Positions 8,997 to 17,323 of a stretch of DNA of 64,000 nucleotides are shown piece by piece. The first letter of the stretch is position 1, and each line of letters begins with the position of its first letter. The position numbers and the translations under genes were made by a program. Origin of the DNA: Dongshaea marina (GTDB taxonomy: Bacteria; Pseudomonadota; Gammaproteobacteria; Enterobacterales; Aeromonadaceae); assembly GCF_003072645.1 (NCBI RefSeq), contig NZ_CP028897.1, forward strand, positions 4,627,501-4,691,500, in the 5' to 3' direction. Under the pieces are notes generated by a model. That model saw only the letters and a program-made list of their open reading frames with translations, had not been told where the DNA came from and did not search any database.

Positions 8997-9209
8997 TCAC
9001 CCCCATGGATATCCGTTATTCTTGATATCCTTGTGACACTCCATCATAGAGAGAGCCTCCTCTTCACTCATAGCCTTCACTTGATAAGGTGAAATGATAA
9101 AGTCCTGTCGCAATAAACTGACAAGTACAATCCCTGCATCATCATCATCTAAAGACTGGGCTAGAGTCACGCTATCCTTAATCATAAAAACATATCTACT
9201 CTCACTCAT
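8997..9209 (-). CDS. Small hypothetical protein between buk and adc
   Basis: A 70-residue frame with a balanced, protein-like composition, no signal peptide, and an acidic patch DDDDAGIVLV. It lies in the leftward acyl-CoA cluster, 76 bp after butyrate kinase and about 136 bp before adc. GGATGG before the ATG at 9209 is a weak ribosome site. A frame on the other strand (9094-9309) overlaps it but has no start context. Family not recognised; its position suggests co-expression with the pathway genes. Confidence 0.5.
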   Translation of the reverse strand: MSESRYVFMIKDSVTLAQSLDDDDAGIVLVSLLRQDFIISPYQVKAMSEEEALSMMECHKDIKNNGYPWG

Positions 9210-9285
9210 GATCTGCCATCCACTTTCAAAAGATCACAAAAGGAGGCATTCAATAATTCCGATACCTCCCGGTAAAACTGTTAGC

Positions 9286-10356
9286 TTAATAATCCAGAAT
9301 GGGTCTTAATCCACGCAGCGCGTCATAAGTCCCCTGACACAGCGCCTGCATCTCATCCTCTCCCGGATAAATCACAACCTCGGAAGTAATAAATTGTACG
9401 CGACTTGAGATCCAATCCGTGAGGAGCCCGGAGTGGGCGATGCTTCCGGTCAGCAAGATCGCATCTACCTTGCCAGATAGGGCTACGGCACAGGCACCGA
9501 TCTCCTTAGCGACCTGGTAGGCCATTGCTTCAAAGATCTGGTTCGCCTTGGCATCTCCTCCCAACGCCCGACGCTCAACTTCACGCATGTCCTTGGTTCC
9601 GAGATAGCTGTAGACCCCCCCCTCACCAATCAGCTTCTTGTAGATCTCCAGATAGCTGTACTTGCCCGAAAAGCACATGTCGATCAAAGCCAAAGGAGGG
9701 ACTCCACCGGCCCGTTCCGGAGAGAAGGGGCCGTCGCCTCCCAGCGCCGAGTTCACATCAACAATCCGTCCTGCCTTATGAGCACCTATGCTCACCCCGC
9801 TGCCCAGATGAGCAACGATTAGATTCAGCCCAGAGATCGGTTTGTGAAGATCTTTGGCATAGCGAGTCGCTACTGCTTTGTGATTGAGCGCATGAAAGCT
9901 ACGGACCCTCGAGATATCCGCCATTCCTGAGAATTTAGCGATTTCTTCATACTCATCCACCATCACAGGGTCAACCGTATAGGCGATCTTGTCGGCAGCC
10001 ACCTCTTTAGCAAGCTCGTCCGCCAAAACTCCCCCCAGGTTGGACGCATGCTCACCGTTGAGGCCCACAGACGCATCATGCAGATACGCCTCATTGATCC
10101 GATAGACACCGCTCTCAAGATTGCGCACCATGCCACCACGCCCTACGAACTGGTCGATCTCACTCAGGTCGATCCCTTTCTCTTTGAGGGAGTCGAGGAT
10201 CAGCTGCTTACGATAAGCTTTTTGATCCGCAACCTTTTTAAAAGGCGCCAACTCAGCCATGGAGTGACCAATCGACTTGCAAAACAACTCCCGCTCATTT
10301 TCATAGACGGCGATTTTGGTCGACATCCCACCGGGGTTAATCGCTAATATTTTCAT
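9286..10356 (-). CDS. buk: Butyrate kinase
   Basis: A 356-residue ASKHA-fold acyl kinase, the typical length of Buk. It transfers phosphate from butyryl phosphate to ADP, giving butyrate and ATP. It begins MKILAINPGGMSTKIAVY (phosphate-1 motif). It also has GRGGMVRNLESGVYRIN, AHLGSGVSIGAH (phosphate-2) and LTGSIAHS (adenosine motif), which separate it from the longer acetate kinase. It follows ptb by only 9 bp, so the two form the usual ptb-buk pair. Ptb-Buk pairs are known to be lax about acyl chain and can act on acetoacetyl and hydroxybutyryl groups, which matters here because adc and thiolase flank them. Confidence 0.92.
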   Translation of the reverse strand: MKILAINPGGMSTKIAVYENERELFCKSIGHSMAELAPFKKVADQKAYRKQLILDSLKEKGIDLSEIDQFVGRGGMVRNLESGVYRINEAYLHDASVGLNGEHASNLGGVLADELAKEVAADKIAYTVDPVMVDEYEEIAKFSGMADISRVRSFHALNHKAVATRYAKDLHKPISGLNLIVAHLGSGVSIGAHKAGRIVDVNSALGGDGPFSPERAGGVPPLALIDMCFSGKYSYLEIYKKLIGEGGVYSYLGTKDMREVERRALGGDAKANQIFEAMAYQVAKEIGACAVALSGKVDAILLTGSIAHSGLLTDWISSRVQFITSEVVIYPGEDEMQALCQGTYDALRGLRPILDY

Positions 10357-10365
10357 AACTTCCCC

Positions 10366-11265
10366 TTAATGACACTGAGCGACGACACAAGCCATAGAGT
10401 AGAACTTAGTTTCAATAGAGTCAGAACGTGATGGGAAGTCAATGGGTGCCATGGTGCCCATAATAAAGCTCGCCCCCCTGGCACCACCTAAGAAGGTACA
10501 GGACTTATAGAAAGCATTCGCGGCATTGATATCGGGTAGCAGAATAAGATCAGCGTCCCCACCCACCGGGGTATCCATTCCCTTATGCGCAACGGACTCT
10601 TTGCTAAAGGTCAGATCAACAGAAAGGGGTCCATCCACGACACAGCCCTGAATGCTACCGCGGCGGTTCATCTGGGTCAGGATCGCCGCATCAATGGTGG
10701 ATGGTATGGCTGTCTTTACTCCTTCGGTCGCCGCCATCACGGAAACCTTGGGGTTGTCGATGCCAACGCTGTGGAAGACTTTGACACAGTTTTGGATCAT
10801 CAGCGCCTTGTCGTTCACATCCGGCGCGATGTTGATCCCGGAGTCGGTAAAGGCAAAAACCTTGTGATAAGTAGGCATCTCGAGAAATGCTGCATGGGAA
10901 ACTAGGCGAGCATTTTTCAATCCCTTATCCTTGTGCAGGATAGGGCGTAAGTAATCTGGTGTACTCAGCAGGCCACGTGTCAGAACATCGGCCTCACCTT
11001 CGCGCACCAGCTCAACCGCTTTTTGACAGGCCTTGAATGGCACCTTGACATCAATCAACCGGAAGCTGCGAATATCAAAGTCAATCTCCTGGCTGAATTT
11101 CTCAATCTTCTGCTCATCACCGACTAAGATCGGTGTTGCGATTCCCTCTTCAACAATCCTTTTCAGGGCCTGAAGCGTGGTTCTATCTTCAGCTGCTGCA
11201 ACAGCAATTCTCTTATCAGTCTTGGCTTTAGCAATTTCAACAAATGTTTGGAGTGTTCTTAGCAT
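10366..11265 (-). CDS. ptb: Phosphate butyryltransferase
   Basis: A 299-residue member of the phosphotransacetylase family in its short Ptb form. It swaps CoA for phosphate on butyryl-CoA to feed butyrate kinase. Family segments visible: AAAEDRTTLQAL near the N-terminus, TRGLLSTPDYL, CVVDGPLSVDL, VGGDADLILLPDINAAN and LGGARGASFIMG. It is directly upstream of buk (9 bp) and downstream of thiolase (57 bp), so an operon is likely. Partial activity on acetoacetyl-CoA would be an inference from the known laxity of the enzyme. Confidence 0.92.
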   Translation of the reverse strand: MLRTLQTFVEIAKAKTDKRIAVAAAEDRTTLQALKRIVEEGIATPILVGDEQKIEKFSQEIDFDIRSFRLIDVKVPFKACQKAVELVREGEADVLTRGLLSTPDYLRPILHKDKGLKNARLVSHAAFLEMPTYHKVFAFTDSGINIAPDVNDKALMIQNCVKVFHSVGIDNPKVSVMAATEGVKTAIPSTIDAAILTQMNRRGSIQGCVVDGPLSVDLTFSKESVAHKGMDTPVGGDADLILLPDINAANAFYKSCTFLGGARGASFIMGTMAPIDFPSRSDSIETKFYSMACVVAQCH

Positions 11266-11322
11266 CTGGTACCCTTATTAAATAACATTGGTGGCCTTAA
11301 TATCTAAATGATTAAGCCAAAT

Positions 11323-12572
11323 CTATCTGTTATTTTTTAATAATTTCTCTAAGTAAAATCCCGGAATTGATATTTTTCTACACTCTTCATCTCTTTCTAC
11401 TGTAGCCGCAATCCCCATTCCCCCACCAATACATAGAGTAGCCAAACCAGTTGTTGTATCCCGGCGCATCATTTCATGCACCAGAGTCACGAAAATACGT
11501 GCACCTGATGCACCTATTGGATGGCCGAGTGCAATTGCACCGCCATTGACATTAACTTTCGAAGTGTCCCAACCCATTTCACGATTAACTGCTATCGCCT
11601 GAGCAGCAAATGCCTCATTCGACTCAATAAGGTCAAGCTCACTCGCACTCCACATTGATTTATCCAGTACCTTACGTGAAGCTTGAATCGGTCCTGTCCC
11701 CATCAAGGCAGGTTCCACTCCGGCAGTTGCAAATGCCTTAAGCTTCGCAATAGGCTGAATTCCTAGTTGTTTCGCTTTTTCTGCAGAACAGAGAATTACC
11801 ATCGCAGCTCCGTCGTTAATCCCAGAGGAATTTCCCGCTGTGACAGTCCCATCATTGGCAAATGCTGGGGGCAAACTCGCAAGTCCCACGAGCGAAGTTT
11901 CTGGGCGAGGAAACTCATCCCGTTCAACAATAAGAGGATCTTTACGCTTCTGAGGCACTTCGATCGGCACAATTTCACTTACAAACTTATGACTTTTTAC
12001 TGCCTTAATCACTTTAGACTGAGATTCAAAAGCAAAATCGTCTTGCTCAAAACGACTAATTTTAAATTTCCTGGCAATATTCTCAGCAGTTTGCCCCATA
12101 TGATAATCATGAAAAGCATCCCAAAGACCATCTTTAATCATGCTATCTTCAAGAGACCATGAACCCATTTTAACTCCATTTCGAGAGTTATGGATCAAAT
12201 GGGGAGCCATACTCATATTTTCCTGGCCACCTGCGATGATCAAATCTGAATCGCCACATAAGATAGCCTGATAGGCAAGCTGAATAGATTTTAATCCCGA
12301 ACCACAGACCTTATTAAGGGTAAAGGCTGACACCTTTTCTGGAATACCAGATCCCAGGCTTGTTTGTCTGGCTGGGTTCTGACCACAGCCTGAAGTAAGC
12401 ACCTGACCAATTATCACTTCATCGATATCATCCGGACATATACCATTCCTTGCTAATAAATTATTTATTACATCTGAACCAAGCTTTGTTGCAGGAACAG
12501 TGGATAGCCCCCTCTAAAGGCTCCTACTGCGGTACGACCTGCATCCAATATGACCACCTCTCTTTTTTCCAT
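11323..12572 (-). CDS. Acetyl-CoA acetyltransferase (thiolase), reading frame interrupted
   Basis: Thiolase condensing two acetyl-CoA to acetoacetyl-CoA or the reverse. The ATG at 12572 gives [20 protein letters not shown] and then loses frame. The remaining ~364 residues continue from about 12420 with [11 protein letters not shown] (nucleophile Cys), [30 protein letters not shown] and CIGGGMGIA. Adding one base to the C5 run at 12508-12512 (G5 on the coding strand) restores one ~416-residue protein. Either a sequence error or a real frameshift would explain this; the window holds four more of the same kind. It heads the ptb-buk-adc-acs cluster. A biosynthetic thiolase (AtoB/PhaA type) is the best fit. 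Confidence 0.85.
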
Positions 12573-12645
12573 CTCTCGCCCCGACTAAATTAAGAACAGT
12601 AAAGTTCGAATTTTCTATCTCTATAATTAATTAACATCCAGTCAC

Positions 12646-12843
12646 TTAGAAATTAGAAGTCAAATTTTTCAACTTGCTTAGCTCGATCTCCTCCCCAAAC
12701 GATGGTAACAATGAGTTGTCTGAATTAAATTCATAACGATAATATTTGTCATTATTTTCAGTATCGATTAAAACCGCATACCGCTCTCTGGTGTCAGAGT
12801 AGATAACTCTTGCAAATTGGCCTTTCCTCTTGATGTTTCCCAT
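12646..12843 (-). CDS. Small hypothetical protein upstream of thiolase
   Basis: A 65-residue, charged cytoplasmic product starting MGNIKRKGQFARVIYSD. GGAGAT lies 8 bases before the ATG at 12843, a convincing ribosome site. It ends 73 bp before the thiolase start on the same strand and may be the first gene of the acyl-CoA operon. No domain recognised. Confidence 0.55.
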   Translation of the reverse strand: MGNIKRKGQFARVIYSDTRERYAVLIDTENNDKYYRYEFNSDNSLLPSFGEEIELSKLKNLTSNF

Positions 12844-13334
12844 TGTTTATATCTCCATTTATAAACCATAATGCTATTTCTACCAGCTTATTACAGAGTC
12901 CATAATGATAATATTTTATTAATACATTAGTGGCTATAGTGGCTATGCCCTCCACATCACTATAAAATGCAATTAAGCGAAACTTATTAGTACAACACTA
13001 TGCTGAATACTGAGGCGCTGAGGCGCCATACGAGCACCTAACCAACATACTCAAAGTAGGGTTTATTTTGGAATGGAATAAATTTGAAAAACCATGAATT
13101 ATTATTATTCATGAATTCATATAATCAACAATCACTCCTCAAAGCATGAGGGCTTGAACTGGCTGTTCATCATGTATGTTATGATATGGAATACTAGGGA
13201 TTAAGTGAGAGTACCCCTATTAACGCACAGGGGTGAATAGCAGATCTCTTATCGTACGGACTCAAAAATTTCGTAATGAAATGTACAAAAAATGAGATTA
13301 TTATTCACCAAGGTGAACGCCAGCCCACATGGTA
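12844..13334. other. Intergenic region, likely operon promoter
   Basis: AT-rich stretch without a supportable gene. It contains direct GAGGCGCT/GAGGCGCC repeats near 13014-13026, a CCCCT...AGGGG hairpin near 13215-13236 and a TTCACC/GGTGAA palindrome near 13305-13316 behind the outer-membrane gene. No clear sigma-70 promoter could be fixed by eye. Confidence 0.4.
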
Positions 13335-13937
13335 TTAGAAGTTATATGAAATACCAAGAGCCATCATATCTATAGATGCGACCTGGTTGTAATCATCACT
13401 AGTTCCTGGATTTGGAAATGCTGTTGGTTTGCTTCCAAAAACGTGGCTAAGTTGGGTATTTAACTCCCAATTATTAGTTAGTTCATAACCCACACCCAGA
13501 GTAATCTTGGGAAGAGTTTGCTGTTTACTATAGTTGACCGAAGAATTACCTGACGTAACTTGCTTTACAAATGCGAGGCCAAATTTAGATATTACAATCC
13601 ATCCCGAATCAAATTTATAACGCCCGATACCCATTAAGTCACCATGCTTTCCTTCATAGTTAAGTTGCAGACCATTCAACTCATATTTGTTTTCAGGATA
13701 CATATAGTATCCTGCTTCTATACCATACTGTATACTATCGCCACCCCATAGATAACCTGCATTAATCCCACCAGACAGGCCACCTATTGAATCACTTCCA
13801 GAGTCAGCACTTGGAGTATCCATTCTTCCTATCCCAGCATTAATTCCAATATAAGGAGATGCAACTGCCTGAGAAACAAGTGAAGCTAATGAAAAAATAG
13901 ATGCGATCGAAACAACTGAAGCTCTCTTACAATTCAC
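13335..13937 (-). CDS. Outer-membrane beta-barrel protein (200 aa)
   Basis: The signal peptide ends near QAVA/SPYIG. The mature part alternates polar and aromatic residues in short strands (YIGINAGIG, GGINAGYLW, YGIEAGYY, WELNTQLSHVFG) and ends ALGISYNF; a final Phe is the usual signal for outer-membrane insertion. An eight-stranded barrel of the OmpA/OmpW-like group fits the length. The start is GTG at 13937, preceded by GAGAGG, since no suitable ATG exists. It stands alone next to the divergent response-regulator gene. Substrate or function cannot be told from sequence. Confidence 0.78.
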   Translation of the reverse strand: MNCKRASVVSIASIFSLASLVSQAVASPYIGINAGIGRMDTPSADSGSDSIGGLSGGINAGYLWGGDSIQYGIEAGYYMYPENKYELNGLQLNYEGKHGDLMGIGRYKFDSGWIVISKFGLAFVKQVTSGNSSVNYSKQQTLPKITLGVGYELTNNWELNTQLSHVFGSKPTAFPNPGTSDDYNQVASIDMMALGISYNF

Positions 13938-14141
13938 TATATATACCTCTCATTAATGACCTAGTTGAAAACCTAACAAAAATAGAGTGCATAATATCAA
14001 TAAACATGACCTATAATCTTGAAAATTAAGATAATCACACAAAATCATTGTTCTTCAAAAAAATAATAAAATTTCATTCTGTATAGAAATAAAAATGGCC
14101 CACAATATTGATGTAAGATATTCTATGCAAGGCCATCCAAT

Positions 14142-14813
14142 ATGAGACATAAATCACCAAGCAAAATCATCATCGCAGATGACCATCCATTCATAAGGCT
14201 AGGCATTAAGTCCATAATAAAATCCAAACTATCTCAATCTATGAGCGACTCTCTAATGATTGACGAAGCATCGTCACCAGATGAGTTACTAAGCAAACTG
14301 AGCACTAATGATTATGACCTTGCAATTACGGATTACTATATGCCTTCGATGGAACAGGCCGATGGTCTTTATATGATAAACAAGATCGTCCGGAAATATC
14401 CCCACCTTCCAATCATTGTCATTTCATCTATATCAAATGCCGGATTAATTGATAAAATACTCAACACGGGAGTCGCTGGGTATATATCAAAATCATCGGG
14501 AAATGAAATTATAGAAGCAATAAAATCAGTTATTAATGGATACCCATATATTAATAAAGACATAAGGGAGTTCTTAGAGTCTCAGGTTTGGAGGGTACGT
14601 AGCCGAACCCTTACCAAAAGAGAGAGCGAGGCAATAAGGATGTTTGTCAGTGGAAAATCTATAACAGAGATATCAAAAATAAATCATCGCAGTGTTAAAA
14701 CCATTTTCAATCAAAAGAAAAGTGCCATGGATAAAATTGGAGTCAGAAATGACATTGAATTATTTCAATATGCAATTGAAAACGGCTGGGTCGAAAACAA
14801 CATGAAACCCTAA
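14142..14813 (+). CDS. RcsB-like LuxR-family response regulator
   Basis: A 223-residue two-domain regulator. Receiver domain 1-130: acidic pair Asp13-Asp14 in IIIADDHPF, phospho-acceptor Asp64 in AITDYYMP, and Lys117 in YISKSSG. DNA-binding domain about 155-212 with TLTKRESEAIRMFVSG and the recognition helix region RSVKTIFNQKKSAM. The HTH closely resembles RcsB, which can act with or without phosphorylation and pair with other regulators. No histidine kinase gene is in the window. The convergent winged-helix gene 22 bp away and the nearby Cys-rich secreted gene were duplicated together with it, so these are its likely functional neighbours. Confidence 0.88.
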   Translation: MRHKSPSKIIIADDHPFIRLGIKSIIKSKLSQSMSDSLMIDEASSPDELLSKLSTNDYDLAITDYYMPSMEQADGLYMINKIVRKYPHLPIIVISSISNAGLIDKILNTGVAGYISKSSGNEIIEAIKSVINGYPYINKDIREFLESQVWRVRSRTLTKRESEAIRMFVSGKSITEISKINHRSVKTIFNQKKSAMDKIGVRNDIELFQYAIENGWVENNMKP

Positions 14814-14835
14814 ATATATTGATAGTTATATACAC

Positions 14836-15087
14836 CTATAGCTCTGCCGTATGACTATTCATAATCGAGTTTAGCTTTTCCCAGTTTTTTGCATAATTAG
14901 TATACTTATATGACACATAACCAGAGCCCGTTTCATCTTTAGATATCACATCTATATGGTTAATACTCGAAAGGCAATTTCTCACTGTGCTTCCTGGTAT
15001 GAGTGCAATCATAGATATTTCTTTAGATGTCAGCCATCTTTTTTCTTTTTTTAAAATATTAATTAGCTGCTCTTTAATAGATGACAT
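14836..15087 (-). CDS. Small winged-helix DNA-binding protein (83 aa)
   Basis: Starts MSSIKEQLINILKKEKRWLT after GGGAG six bases upstream. The pattern SSIKEQLINIL...WLTSKEISMIALIPGSTVRNCL is a classic short winged helix-turn-helix with the recognition helix at STVRNCLSSI. No other domain. It converges on the RcsB-like gene. A decayed copy of both genes lies at 16130-16425, so the pair is a unit. It may regulate the Cys-rich secreted protein genes or the Tad operon; this is inference from position. Confidence 0.7.
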   Translation of the reverse strand: MSSIKEQLINILKKEKRWLTSKEISMIALIPGSTVRNCLSSINHIDVISKDETGSGYVSYKYTNYAKNWEKLNSIMNSHTAEL

Positions 15088-15444
15088 TTCTTACTCCCAA
15101 CTTTATGTAGTGAATAATATTATTATAAGTACCTTGATATAGATGAAGCCCTAAAAATCAATAGAGCCTCTATCTTGTTAATATGTTATCTAACCACAGT
15201 CAGAATAGCTGTTCACTTTGACATCTTCTGATTTGTAAACAACATGACTATTGGAATGCAACTTTGTACTGTAATCATAATCAGATACTATCTGAAACAC
15301 ATGAAAATATAATTGCCTCATGAAATAATATCAGATTAACCTCTTTCATATAATCAGATATTGTTGTGATAGCAATCAATATAAAACATTAGATGAGAAC
15401 AATAATCCCATTTGTTTGAACTAGAAATCTATTAAGTCATACTC
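15088..15444. other. Intergenic region, no gene seen
   Basis: AT-rich stretch between the winged-helix gene and the first Cys-rich gene. All frames are broken by stops; no strong hairpin or repeat is visible. Confidence 0.4.
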
Positions 15445-16002
15445 TTAGTTATCTGGATTCACAATGACTTGTGTATCAGGCCCTCTGGACAGCAATGCAT
15501 TTGCATTTCCATGCCCTCCAATATGGCCGCTCGATGATGCATGAGCTGTAATATCAGGAAATTTAGAACGTTCACCATATCGAGTTTCATAATCTCGCTC
15601 AGAGTCATCTAAACCGGATTCAATGCTAGACCTTGATGCTTGAGTATAGGTAGCAGTCACATCAAATTCACATGAACAACAGGCATGGTCACCTCTTACA
15701 GTCTGAGTAGGGCAGCTAACGGTAAAGCCATCTGGAGATCCCCCACCACAGGTAACTTTTCCGGAACTCTCCACAAAAATAGTCAGGTGTAGTGTTCCTG
15801 ACACGCTGCCACTGAAGCCTGAATTATATCCAGCTTCAGCTGGTACATCATAATAGTAAGGAAATCCTGATGCGGATAATCCTTCCTCACATTTTTGTCC
15901 AAAACTTGGGGGACCATGATGCTCACAACTACACTCTGCATATACAAAAAATGGGCTTATTGACAATAACAAAGCAACAAGAGATTTTATCAAATAATTC
16001 AT
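15445..16002 (-). CDS. Secreted cysteine-rich protein, paralogue 1
   Basis: A 185-residue exported protein beginning MNYLIKSLVALL. AAGGAAAC before the ATG at 16002 decides the start over a longer frame. The signal peptide ends VYA/ECSCEH. The mature part has CSC at its N-terminus and CCSCEFDV mid-protein, plus further paired cysteines, suggesting a disulfide-stabilised fold. It also has the shared block ESGLDDSERDYETRYGE. It is clearly homologous along its length to 16678-17259. Family not recognised. Its location beside the Tad operon on the same strand makes a pilus-linked surface or secreted role plausible, not shown. Confidence 0.72.
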   Translation of the reverse strand: MNYLIKSLVALLLSISPFFVYAECSCEHHGPPSFGQKCEEGLSASGFPYYYDVPAEAGYNSGFSGSVSGTLHLTIFVESSGKVTCGGGSPDGFTVSCPTQTVRGDHACCSCEFDVTATYTQASRSSIESGLDDSERDYETRYGERSKFPDITAHASSSGHIGGHGNANALLSRGPDTQVIVNPDN

Positions 16003-16129
16003 TTTTGTTTCCTTATGTTTATTCAGACACAATAATTCCGCCTTCAAAAAACAATAACTATATAGCGCATTTTAAATCCAAAAAATAAATATACTTTTTA
16101 GCTGCGGAACGATTACTAATTATATTCTC

Positions 16130-16250
16130 CATAGATATCAACACAAATCATCGCGGGGTCAAAATAATCTCAATCAAGAGAAAGATCTCACGGATGAGAT
16201 TGGTTACAAAAAGCTATTTAATAATTTAGATATACAATTAGAATATTTAT
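16130..16250 (+). pseudogene. Remnant of an RcsB-like response regulator (HTH part)
   Basis: The DNA from AGATATCAACACAAATCATC onward aligns with the HTH-coding end of the intact regulator at 14660-14790, but carries stops and indels in every frame. Only the C-terminal part survives. It precedes a remnant of the winged-helix gene in the same arrangement as the intact pair. Confidence 0.75.
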
Positions 16251-16425
16251 AGAAACATAACCAGAATCCGTTTCACTCTTAGAGATTACATCAATATTAT
16301 TGCCATTCGAAAGGCAGTTTCAGATCATGCCTCCAGGTACTTTAGAGATGGCTGATATCTATTCTCACGGCAGCCACCAGTTCTCTTTTTAAAAAACACC
16401 AACTGATAGTTATTTAATTGAGAAC
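16250..16425 (-). pseudogene. Remnant of the small winged-helix gene
   Basis: Aligns with 14905-15075. Shared landmarks on the + strand are CATAACCAGA, CCGTTTCA, TCGAAAGGCA, GCAGCCA/TCAGCCA and the CTTTTT run. The frame is broken by stops and small deletions. With the regulator remnant just before it, this is the decayed second copy of the pair. Confidence 0.75.
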
Positions 16426-16677
16426 ATACCTTATCCCCAATGCAACAGTGGAAATTAAGCCTGTTGAAATACAATATTTACTTCAATCATTTTAACAATA
16501 AATAACTGAAGCTGATGAGACTCCATGTTCACACAGATCCTCGGTCTCTGGTCACCAAGTAGGTATCTGTCAAACAGCTCAATCACAATAAGTTGCACTA
16601 TACTATTTAATTGGGTTACCTATTATCCTAGCAACCAGTAAATGATATTAAGATCAGCATGCTTCCAATATCATACC

Positions 16678-17259
16678 TCACTTTAGTGGATCAACAATTG
16701 ATTCTTTTGAGGGTCCTTTAGAAAGAATTACATGAGCATTGCCAGGCCGACCTCCGTCTCCAATATGCCCAGCCGAGAATGCACTCGCTGAAAAATCAGG
16801 AAACTTTCCATTCTCTCCATAACGTGTTTCATAATCTCTATCAGAATCATCTAAACCTGACTCTAAACTAGCTCGAGATGCCTGCCTATACGTAACTGTC
16901 ACATCATAATCACAAGTACAACAACTATGTCCTTTTTCTGAGGACACTGTTATAGAATTTGGATTGCAATATGCTGTAAATCCAGGAGTTCCTCCATTTG
17001 CAGTACTACAAGAGATACTTCCTGAGTCTTCTACAAACATCCTTAAATGTAACTGACCACTCACAGAGTCACTAAAACCTTCGTTATACCCTGCTGAATC
17101 AGGGATAGTGTAATATTCCGGAAAACCTGATGCTGATAAATTTTCCTCACAAGGCAGCAGAATCCCTGGTGGATTATATTCACAGCTACATCCAGCATAA
17201 GCAATTAATGATACTGTTGACATAAAAGAAACGACACAAACCCTTGCTAATAAACTCAT
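16678..17259 (-). CDS. Secreted cysteine-rich protein, paralogue 2
   Basis: A 193-residue paralogue of 15445-16002. The signal peptide ends IAYA/GCSCEY. It keeps CSC at the mature N-terminus, the ENLSASGFPEYY block, CCTCDYDVTVTY and ESGLDDSDRDYETRYGE, and a Gly-rich segment near residue 165. Its start lies 65 bp after the tadA stop on the same strand, so it could be read through from the Tad operon. The two paralogues diverge mostly in the central Gly/Ser/Cys loop. Function unknown; secreted or pilus-associated is an inference. Confidence 0.72.
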   Translation of the reverse strand: MSLLARVCVVSFMSTVSLIAYAGCSCEYNPPGILLPCEENLSASGFPEYYTIPDSAGYNEGFSDSVSGQLHLRMFVEDSGSISCSTANGGTPGFTAYCNPNSITVSSEKGHSCCTCDYDVTVTYRQASRASLESGLDDSDRDYETRYGENGKFPDFSASAFSAGHIGDGGRPGNAHVILSKGPSKESIVDPLK

Positions 17260-17323
17260 AATATTACCTTATAGATATTAATAAATCAGAATCGAATCAC
17301 CCCAAAAACAAAAGAGGCATGAG

